Origin: Catellatospora sp. TT07R-123
Lineage (GTDB): Bacteria > Actinomycetota > Actinomycetes > Mycobacteriales > Micromonosporaceae
Length of the DNA: 64,000 nt
Direction: 5' to 3'
Assembly (NCBI RefSeq): GCF_018327705.1
Contig: NZ_BNEM01000001.1
Location: 2,728,001 to 2,792,000 of the forward strand
Both the position numbers and the translations under genes were made by a program. Below are positions 58,151-64,000 of this stretch, piece by piece (the stretch's first letter is position 1; every line of letters begins with the position of its first letter). The notes beneath the pieces were generated by a model. The model was not told where the DNA came from, did not search any database, and saw only the letters and a list, made by a program, of their open reading frames with translations.

Positions 58151-59209
58151 ATGATCGAGTCACCCCTGCTACGCGCCACGGACACCCTCATCGAGGCGCG
58201 CGCCGCGCACGATTCCGACGCGTTCGACGAGGCGCTGGAGGCGCTGTGGGCCGCGGCGCAGAACGCGGGCCCGGACGAGCTCACCGCGGCGCTGGCGCAC
58301 GTCGCGCCGCTGCTGGCGGTGCTCGACGCGAGCATGGGCGGCGAGTTCGCGGTGCTGTGCGGCGCGCTCATCGAGATCGGCGCCATGTCCGACCCGCTCA
58401 TGATGGTCCTGGCCGTCCGGCTGCCCGGGGTGCTGAACGACGCGGTCGGCTTCACCGACGCCTGGGCGCGCGAGGCGCCCGGGGTCGCGCTGCCCGAGCC
58501 CGACATGGAGAACTTCGACACCGCGCTGGACCTGCTGGACGCGCGGATGGCGCCCGACGAGGCCTCCCGCCTGACCGAGGCGTGGTTCTCCCTGATCTCG
58601 TGGCTGCGCTGCGCGACGACGCTGCTGCAGACCTCGCCGATGGCGCGGCAGTTCCTGCGTACCGATCCGGCGCTGCGCTCGATGGTGACCGAGCTGGAGG
58701 CCCACCGCGAGGACATGACCTGGGTGTCGGCACTGCTGGAGGTCATGGACGGCGAGCAGCTGGTGGTGCTGCACCGGGCGCAGCGGCGCGGCTACCGGGT
58801 GAGCATCGGCGGGGTGGGCGACAACTTCCAGCTGCACACGCTGCTGGCGGGGAAGCTGTCCGGCCCGGCCGAGCAGGGCCTGCTGACCGGGTACGCCGTC
58901 GATCCGGCGTGGACGGCGGTGGCCGCCGACGCGCCCCGCTCGGCGTTCGGCGGGCCGGTCCGGGGGCAGTTCAACCTGGTCGACGCGCACGGCAACTGGA
59001 TCTGGAACGAGGGCACCCCGGCCGACGTCCCGCTGCTCGACGGCGTGCGCGTGGTCGTGCTCGACCCGCCGCCCTACGAGCGGACCTGGGACAACGCGCG
59101 GCGCTTCCCGCTGATGCCCGCGTGGATCACGCTGGACGAGGTGATGGGCCCCGACCAGGCCGCGGCCTGGCTGTCCCGCGTCGCCCCCGCCAAGCAGCTG
59201 GGTGCCTGA
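58151..59209 (+). CDS. Hypothetical protein, unknown function
   Basis: A 352-residue protein that I do not recognise. The first 220 residues are almost all helical with alternating acidic and hydrophobic stretches (DAFDEALEALWAAAQNAGPD), like an alpha-solenoid. The last 130 are mixed beta, including RGYRVSIGGVGDNFQLHTLLAG and NLVDAHGNWIWNEGTP. No signal peptide, TM helix, metal site or catalytic motif is evident. It follows cobS by 10 nt, but a separate TAGCAT promoter-like hexamer suggests independent expression. Confidence 0.78.
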   Translation: MIESPLLRATDTLIEARAAHDSDAFDEALEALWAAAQNAGPDELTAALAHVAPLLAVLDASMGGEFAVLCGALIEIGAMSDPLMMVLAVRLPGVLNDAVGFTDAWAREAPGVALPEPDMENFDTALDLLDARMAPDEASRLTEAWFSLISWLRCATTLLQTSPMARQFLRTDPALRSMVTELEAHREDMTWVSALLEVMDGEQLVVLHRAQRRGYRVSIGGVGDNFQLHTLLAGKLSGPAEQGLLTGYAVDPAWTAVAADAPRSAFGGPVRGQFNLVDAHGNWIWNEGTPADVPLLDGVRVVVLDPPPYERTWDNARRFPLMPAWITLDEVMGPDQAAAWLSRVAPAKQLGA

Positions 59210-59215
59210 CGCGGT

Positions 59216-59563
59216 TCACCCGGCGTCGTACTGCCGCACCAGTTTCCTGGGGGCGGTGCGGCGCCACGCCTCCACCACGAGTTCGTGCAGCTCGCCGGGG
59301 TCGACCCCGGCGAGCTCCACCCGCACCCAGCCGTACCGGCCGACGTACGCGGCGACGGAGTAGACGTGCGGCGCACCGGCGATGAGGGCGGCCTGCTCCT
59401 CCTTGCTCGCCTTGAGCGACATGGTCGGGCTGTCGGGGGCGCCGCCGGCGAACATCTTGCCGTTGACCCGCAGCGTGGGGTGGCCCCACTCGGCGACCAT
59501 GACCTCCTCGCCACCGGGCAGCGCCAGCACCCAGTCGCGCACCTGCTCGTACGTCACCGCCAT
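59216..59563 (-). CDS. MmcQ/YjbR-like DNA-binding-fold protein
   Basis: A 115-residue protein of the MmcQ/YjbR family. The pattern EVRDWVLALPG-type start (here EQVRDWVLALPGGEEV), WGHPTLRVNGKMFA, MSLKASKEEQAALI and WVRVELAGVDPGELHELV is characteristic. The fold is CyaY-like; members are suspected to bind DNA but the role is not known. The ATG follows GGGGAGG. It converges with the upstream hypothetical gene, with 6 nt between stops. Confidence 0.9.
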   Translation of the reverse strand: MAVTYEQVRDWVLALPGGEEVMVAEWGHPTLRVNGKMFAGGAPDSPTMSLKASKEEQAALIAGAPHVYSVAAYVGRYGWVRVELAGVDPGELHELVVEAWRRTAPRKLVRQYDAG

Positions 59564-59582
59564 GGCCCCTCCCCCGCGTCTG

Positions 59583-60704
59583 TCAGCGGACGGAGGGCTG
59601 GACGAACGGGGGTTTGGTGACGGTCATCGTGGAGCGGCGGCCGCGCACGTCCACCTCGACGGTGTCGCCCTCGGACAGACCGGCGGCGCTGTCCAGCAGC
59701 GCCAGCGCGATACCGATCTTGCGGGTGGGCGAGAACGTGCCGCTGGTGATCTCGCCGACGACCTGGTCGCCGGCGAGCACCTGCATGTGCGGGCGCGGGA
59801 TGCCCCGGTCGGTGGCGACCAGGCCCCACAGCGTCCGGCGCGGGCCCGCGGCCTTCTCGGCCACCAGCGCCGACCGGCCCCAGAACGCGGGCTTGCTCCA
59901 GCCCACCGCCCAGCCGGAGCGGGCCTGCACGGGCGTGATGTCCGACGACAGGTCCTGCCCGTGCAGCGGGTAGCCCATCTCGGTGCGCAGGGTGTCGCGG
60001 GCGGCCAGGCCGCAGGCGCGCACCGGCAGGTCGGTGCCGAACAGCGCGTCCCACACCCTGACCGCGTCGGCGGCCGGGACGACCAGCTCGTAGCCGTGCT
60101 CGCCGGTGTAGCCGGTGCGGCACACGGTCAGCTCGACGCCGTCCAGGCGCGCGGTCGTGAAGCTCATGTACTCGTGCTCGGTGGGCAGCCCGAGGCGGGC
60201 CAGCAGCTCGGCCGAGCGCGGCCCCTGCACCGCGAGCACGGCGAAGTCGCGGTGCTCGTCGGTGATCTCCAGGTCGTCGGGCGCGGCGGCGCGCAGCCGC
60301 CGGACGACCTCCGCGGTGTTCGCGGCGTTCGGGATGAGGAAGACGTGGTCCTCGCCGTGCAGGTACGCGATGATGTCGTCCACCACGCCCCCGCTCGCCT
60401 CGTCGCAGCACAGCGTGTACTGGGCCTTGCCGGGCTTGATCCGGCCCAGGTCGTTGGTCAGGCAGGCGTTGGTGAACTCGGCCGCGCCGGGTCCCGCGAT
60501 CCGGGCCTTGCCGAGGTGGCTGACGTCGAAGACGCCGACCTCCTCGCGTACGGCGGCGTGCTCTTTCAGCACCCCGCCCCCGGCATACTCCAACGGCATG
60601 TCCCAGCCGCCGAACGCGGCGAACTTGGCTCCCAGCGCAGCGTGCCGCTCGTGCAGCGGCGACCTGAGCAGGGCGGTTGAGTCTTTTGAACCCACGTCGG
60701 TCAT
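59583..60704 (-). CDS. gcvT: Glycine cleavage system aminomethyltransferase (T-protein)
   Basis: Takes the aminomethyl group from H-protein and yields methylene-tetrahydrofolate and ammonia. The 373-residue protein has [45 protein letters not shown], and [12 protein letters not shown], all characteristic. gcvH and gcvP are not in the window. Lipoamide dehydrogenase, the L-protein it works with, is encoded 2.3 kb away. TAAGTT ends 6 nt before the ATG, suggesting a leaderless start divergent from pepA. Confidence 0.96.
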   Translation of the reverse strand: MTDVGSKDSTALLRSPLHERHAALGAKFAAFGGWDMPLEYAGGGVLKEHAAVREEVGVFDVSHLGKARIAGPGAAEFTNACLTNDLGRIKPGKAQYTLCCDEASGGVVDDIIAYLHGEDHVFLIPNAANTAEVVRRLRAAAPDDLEITDEHRDFAVLAVQGPRSAELLARLGLPTEHEYMSFTTARLDGVELTVCRTGYTGEHGYELVVPAADAVRVWDALFGTDLPVRACGLAARDTLRTEMGYPLHGQDLSSDITPVQARSGWAVGWSKPAFWGRSALVAEKAAGPRRTLWGLVATDRGIPRPHMQVLAGDQVVGEITSGTFSPTRKIGIALALLDSAAGLSEGDTVEVDVRGRRSTMTVTKPPFVQPSVR

Positions 60705-60710
60705 GAGCGC

Positions 60711-60716
60711 AACTTA
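60711..60716 (-). promoter_or_regulatory. Putative -10 (TAAGTT), leaderless gcvT
   Basis: TAAGTT on the minus strand ends 6 nt before ATG 60704. Confidence 0.45.
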
Positions 60717-60736
60717 CCCTGGCACATACGGTTGGC

Positions 60737-60742
60737 TAGCAT
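60737..60742 (+). promoter_or_regulatory. Putative -10 (TAGCAT) of pepA
   Basis: TAGCAT lies 34 nt before the GTG start, giving a short leader that contains AGGAG; an example of a leadered promoter beside the leaderless ones. Confidence 0.35.
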
Positions 60743-60776
60743 CGGCGCAGCAACCCACGTCCATCAGGAGAACTTT

Positions 60777-62345
60777 GTGACCACGCCCACCACGGCTCTG
60801 CCTACGCTGAGCCTCGCCGACACCGATCCCGCAGACCTGACCGTGGACGCCGTCGTCATCGGCGTGCACAGCCAGGACGGCGCCGAGGGCGCAGGTGGCG
60901 AGCTGCTGCTGGCGTCCGGGGCAGAGAGCATCGCGGCGGCGTTCGACGGCAAGCTCACCGCTACCCTGGCGGCGCTCGGCGCGACCGGGGGCGCCGGTGA
61001 GGTCACCAAGGTGGCCACCTTCGGCACCATCGCCGCGCCGGTGCTGGTCGCCGTCGGGCTGGGCGCCGAGCCCGTCGGTGCCGCCCCCGCACCGGACACG
61101 CTGCGCCGCGCCACCGCCGCGGCCGTGCGCGCCCTGGCCGGCGCGAAGAAGGTCGCCCTGGCCCTGCCCCTTTCCGACGACGCCGAGGACACCGGCGCCC
61201 CCGCCCTGCGCGCGGTCGCCGAGGGTGCGGCCCTGGGCGCGTACCGCTTCGCCGGTTACAAGGCCAAGCCTGCCCCCACCCGCAAGGACCCGGTCTCCGC
61301 GGTGTCGGTGCTGGTGCCCGACGCCAAGGAGCAGGGCGCGCAGGGCGAGCTCAAGCGCGCCGCCGTGGTGACCACCGCGGTCGCCCGCACCCGCGACTGG
61401 GTGAACGCCCCCGCCAACCTGCTGCGCCCGCCGAACTTCGCCGACGAGATCGCCGAGGCCGCCGCGAAGGCGGGCCTGGAGGTCGAGGTGCTCGACGAGC
61501 AGGACCTGATCAAGGGCGGCTTCGGCGGCGTGCTCGCCGTCGGCATGGGCTCGGCGGCCAAGCCGCGCCTGGTCAAGCTGACCTACACCCCGGCGTCGTC
61601 GACGAAGTCGGTCGCGCTGGTCGGCAAGGGCATCACCTTCGACACCGGCGGCGTGTCCATCAAGCCGCCGCAGGGCATGTGGGAGATGAAGTCCGACATG
61701 GCCGGTGCCGCGGCCGTGGCCAGCACCATGATCGCGCTGGCCGAGCTGAAGCCCGCCGTCGCGGTCAGCGCGTACATCCCGATCGCGGAGAACATGCTGT
61801 CCGGTGAGGCCTACCGGCCCGGCGACGTGATCACCATGCGGGGCGGCAAGAAGGTCGAGGTGCTCAACACCGACGCCGAGGGCCGCATGGTCCTGGCCGA
61901 CGCGATCACGCTGGCCTGCGAGAGCAACCCGGACTACCTGGTCGAGACCTCGACGCTGACCGGCGGCCAGGTCGTCGCGCTGGGCAAGAAGATCTCCGGC
62001 GTGATGGGCTCGGACGCGCTGGCGCAGCGGGTGAAGACCGCGGGCGAGGTCGTGGGCGAGCCCACCTGGCCGATGCCGCTGCCGGACGACGTACGCAAGA
62101 CCATGGAGTCCGACGTCGCCGACATCCTCCAGGTCAGCGCCGGGATGGAGCGCGCCGGGCACATGCTGCAGGGCGGCGTGTTCCTGCGCGAGTTCGTCGG
62201 CGAGGGCGTCGAGTGGGTGCACATCGACATCGCGGGCCCGTCGTTCCACTCGGGTGAGCCGACCGGCCACTGGAGCAAGGGCGGCACCGGCGTGCCGGTC
62301 CGCACCCTGCTGGCCCTGCTCGACGACATCGTCGCGAACGGCTGA
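60777..62345 (+). CDS. pepA: Leucyl aminopeptidase (M17)
   Basis: A 522-residue cytosolic dizinc aminopeptidase. The N-terminal 170 residues form the variable domain. The catalytic domain has GKGITFDTGGVSIKP with metal and catalytic Lys/Asp, MKSDMAGAAAVAST, and the family signature NTDAEGRMVLADA (about 364-376). All metal ligands look intact. GTG 60777 has AGGAG 6 nt upstream. M. tuberculosis pepB occupies the same neighbourhood. Confidence 0.96.
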   Translation: MTTPTTALPTLSLADTDPADLTVDAVVIGVHSQDGAEGAGGELLLASGAESIAAAFDGKLTATLAALGATGGAGEVTKVATFGTIAAPVLVAVGLGAEPVGAAPAPDTLRRATAAAVRALAGAKKVALALPLSDDAEDTGAPALRAVAEGAALGAYRFAGYKAKPAPTRKDPVSAVSVLVPDAKEQGAQGELKRAAVVTTAVARTRDWVNAPANLLRPPNFADEIAEAAAKAGLEVEVLDEQDLIKGGFGGVLAVGMGSAAKPRLVKLTYTPASSTKSVALVGKGITFDTGGVSIKPPQGMWEMKSDMAGAAAVASTMIALAELKPAVAVSAYIPIAENMLSGEAYRPGDVITMRGGKKVEVLNTDAEGRMVLADAITLACESNPDYLVETSTLTGGQVVALGKKISGVMGSDALAQRVKTAGEVVGEPTWPMPLPDDVRKTMESDVADILQVSAGMERAGHMLQGGVFLREFVGEGVEWVHIDIAGPSFHSGEPTGHWSKGGTGVPVRTLLALLDDIVANG

Positions 62346-62359
62346 CCGGATCCGCTTTA

Positions 62360-62426
62360 CATTGACGCTGGCCTATCTAGAGGACGTTTTCTCCAAAACA
62401 GTCCTCTAGATAGGCCAGCATCAATG
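62360..62426. repeat. 67-nt palindromic repeat, family A copy 2
   Basis: Two 26-nt arms (62360-62385 and 62401-62426) pair with one mismatch around a 15-nt loop. The stem holds GGCCTATCT followed by AGAGGAC. It lies between the convergent pepA and the small gene at 62461-62772, where it could also end transcription. Confidence 0.8.
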
Positions 62427-62460
62427 CTATGTGCGCTTCGGCGCAAGCGGCCACTACTCG

Positions 62461-62772
62461 CTATGTGCGCTTCTGCCGGGCGTTGTAGTCGCGCATCCGC
62501 TGCGGGTAGCCGACGAGTTGGACGTCGTACACCGGCATCGCCAGCCGCTGCGCGAACTGCCGCACCGCGCCGGGGCTGGGCATGTTGCGCCGGGTCCACT
62601 CCCCGTCGTACGCGATGAGGATGACCGTGGTGCCCGTCACCGTGGTACGCGGCTCGATGAACGCCTCCACCCCCCGGCGAGATCGTACGAACTGCTCCAG
62701 ATGCTGTAGATCTGACGGATTCGCCGGACGGTCGCCCGAGGGACCGCTGCCGCGACGGCGGAACCAGCCCAC
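62461..62772 (-). CDS. Small conserved actinobacterial protein next to lpd
   Basis: A 103-residue protein of unknown function. It starts VGWFRRRG, has a helix LQHLEQFVRSRRGVEAFIEP, strands TTVILIAYDGEWTRR, and ends with the distinctive VYDVQLVGYPQRMRDYNARQ. Homologues in Streptomyces, sometimes labelled oxidoreductase without evidence, sit in the same place between leucyl aminopeptidase and lpd. The GTG 62772 follows AAGGAG by about 7 nt; the longer upstream reading frame lacks support. No cofactor site is visible. Confidence 0.85.
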   Translation of the reverse strand: MGWFRRRGSGPSGDRPANPSDLQHLEQFVRSRRGVEAFIEPRTTVTGTTVILIAYDGEWTRRNMPSPGAVRQFAQRLAMPVYDVQLVGYPQRMRDYNARQKRT

Positions 62773-62968
62773 TGTGCCTCTCCTTCTCCGCGACGGCGTC
62801 GGAGTGAACCTACCGATGGGACACAAGACTAGCCAGACGTGTCCTTCAGCACCTCGGTGCACCGCAGCGCTGTCGGCAGTGACAAGATGGCCGGTGGTGG
62901 GCTGAGCACACGCTGGCGCGGCCCGCCCCTGGGCCTCACAGTGGCAATGACGCGACCTTGGAGCGATC

Positions 62969-64000
62969 GTGAGCGACACCTTTGACGTAGTCATCCTCGG
63001 CGGCGGTAGCGGCGGTTACGCCACCGCGCTGCGAGCGGCACAGCTGGGCCTGTCCGTCGCGCTGATCGAGAAGGACAAGCTGGGCGGCACCTGCCTGCAC
63101 CGGGGCTGCGTGCCCACCAAGGCGCTGCTGCACGCCGGCGAGGTCGCCGACCACACCCGCGACGCGGGCCACGTCGGCATCAAGGCCGAGCTGATCGAGA
63201 TCGACATGGCCGGCGTGAACGCGTACAAGGACGGCGTCGTCGCCGGCCTGTACAAGGGCCTCCAGGGCCTGATCAAGGCCGCCAAGGTCACCTACGTCGA
63301 GGGCACCGGCACCCTGGTCGCGCCGAACGCCGTCGAGGTGAACGGGCAGCGCTACACCGGCCGCAACATCGTGCTGGCCACCGGGTCGTACTCCAAGAGC
63401 CTGCCCGGCCTGGAGCTGGACGGCGAGAAGGTCATGGCCAGCGAGCACGCGCTCGTGCTGGACCGGGTGCCCGCCTCCGCGATCGTGCTGGGCGGCGGCG
63501 TCATCGGCGTCGAGTTCGCCAGCGCGTGGAAGTCGCTGGGCGCCGACGTGACCATCATCGAGGCGCTGCCGCGCCTGGTCGCCGCCGAGGACCCGGACAT
63601 CTCCAAGCAGCTGGAGCGCACCTTCCGCAAGCGCGGCATCAACTTCAAGGTCGGCAAGCCGTTCGAGAAGGTCGAGAAGACCGACACCGGCGTCAAGGTG
63701 ACCATCGCCGGCGGCGACACGCTCGAGGCCGAGCTGCTGCTGGTCGCGGTGGGCCGCGGCCCGGCGACCGCCAACTGCGGCTACGAGGCCCAGGGCGTCA
63801 CCATGGAGCGCGGCTTCGTGCTGACCGACGAGCGCCTGCGCACCAACCTCCCCAACGTGTACGCCGTCGGCGACATCGTGCCCGGCCTCCAGCTGGCCCA
63901 CCGCGGCTTCGCCCAGGGCATCTTCGTGGCCGAGGAGATCGCGGGCCTCAACCCCGCCCCGGTCGTCGAGTCGGGCATCCCGCGCGTGACCTACACCGAC
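62969..64000 (+). CDS. lpdA: Dihydrolipoyl dehydrogenase (E3), 3' end outside window
   Basis: The shared E3 flavoprotein of 2-oxoacid dehydrogenases and glycine cleavage. The visible 344 residues have the FAD motif GGGSGG (11-16), the redox-active disulfide Cys42/Cys47 in GGTCLHRGCVPTK, the NAD motif GGGVIGVEFAS and the second FAD motif VYAVGDI. The GTG 62969 follows GGAG by 5 nt. The dimerisation domain with the catalytic His lies beyond the window. In relatives the dlaT/sucB gene comes next. Confidence 0.95.
   Translation, partial: MSDTFDVVILGGGSGGYATALRAAQLGLSVALIEKDKLGGTCLHRGCVPTKALLHAGEVADHTRDAGHVGIKAELIEIDMAGVNAYKDGVVAGLYKGLQGLIKAAKVTYVEGTGTLVAPNAVEVNGQRYTGRNIVLATGSYSKSLPGLELDGEKVMASEHALVLDRVPASAIVLGGGVIGVEFASAWKSLGADVTIIEALPRLVAAEDPDISKQLERTFRKRGINFKVGKPFEKVEKTDTGVKVTIAGGDTLEAELLLVAVGRGPATANCGYEAQGVTMERGFVLTDERLRTNLPNVYAVGDIVPGLQLAHRGFAQGIFVAEEIAGLNPAPVVESGIPRVTYTD

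Noticed and set aside
55417-58746. 1109-codon open frame on the minus strand over the cob genes
   Set aside because: It mirrors cobUT and cobS, whose motifs are intact, and has no recognisable domain; a product of the very high GC content.
60705-60776. Glycine riboswitch for gcvT
   Set aside because: Only about 70 nt separate gcvT and pepA, with no tandem aptamer-like structure.
1-64000. tRNA or rRNA genes
   Set aside because: I scanned intergenic gaps by eye and saw no cloverleaf, CCA-end or rRNA-like sequence; gaps are short and mostly filled with the hairpins listed.

Overview
This window is chromosomal DNA from a very GC-rich actinobacterium; codon third positions are almost all G or C. 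The gene order closely follows, as far as I can recall it, the Mycobacterium tuberculosis segment from Rv2182c to about Rv2215: acyltransferase, SRPBCC protein, fadD15, pimB, DnaQ/UvrC-like nuclease, trpD, ctaE-qcrCAB, ctaF-ctaC, adoK, erpA, glycerate kinase, DUF3043, cobT/cobS, gcvT, leucyl aminopeptidase. It also resembles the matching Streptomyces region (glucokinase, DUF5304, fadD, qcr/cta, lpd). I infer a member of the Micromonosporaceae or a relative. That family assignment rests on gene content only.

Layout. 1-4.3 kb: PlsC-type acyltransferase (cut by the window edge), a small membrane protein, an overlapping FMO/alpha-beta hydrolase pair and an EEP phosphatase. 4.5-11.6 kb: ROK glucokinase, DUF5304-like and SRPBCC proteins, then a long-chain acyl-CoA ligase overlapping a sensor kinase, response regulator and HIT protein. 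11.8-20.1 kb: GCS2-like ligase, PimB mannosyltransferase, an intact IS982-like element, M48 protease, YacP-like NYN protein and a DnaQ/GIY-YIG fusion nuclease. 20.3-26 kb: RelA/SpoT homologue, Nudix protein, nucleotidyltransferase, stand-alone RAM-domain protein, hydrolase and P450. 26.1-34.3 kb: the respiratory block, cytochrome bcc (qcrCAB) with oxidase subunits ctaE, ctaF and ctaC plus a CtaG-type assembly factor, with trpD and an atypical receiver inserted. No ctaD is present. 34.5-41.5 kb: IscS-like/TusA pair, PfkB kinase, ErpA, glycerate kinase, NadA and MurA. 41.7-51.2 kb: DUF3043, ABC exporter with its DesK/DesR-like two-component system, AzlCD, MFS transporter and a second ABC exporter. 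51.4-64 kb: WG-repeat protein, aldo/keto reductase, CobU-CobT fusion with CobS, YjbR-like protein, GcvT, leucyl aminopeptidase and the start of lipoamide dehydrogenase.

How the genes work together. Most are housekeeping genes packed into short operons with 1-8 nt start/stop overlaps. The bcc-aa3 genes build one supercomplex. IscS/TusA and ErpA handle sulfur and Fe-S clusters, which QcrA, NadA and others need. GcvT, Lpd and the aminopeptidase serve central metabolism. About eighteen genes carry a TANNNT-like hexamer 6-7 nt before the start codon and are probably leaderless.

No tRNA, rRNA, CRISPR array, phage or biosynthetic cluster was found, and no clearly new multi-gene system. The most unusual material is intergenic: several families of long palindromes, two of them in multiple copies of exactly 67 nt with arms that covary. 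A hydrolase without its nucleophile beside an FMO, and an IS whose duplicated target rebuilds a neighbour's stop codon, are the next most interesting. No gene-free stretch exceeds 300 bases.
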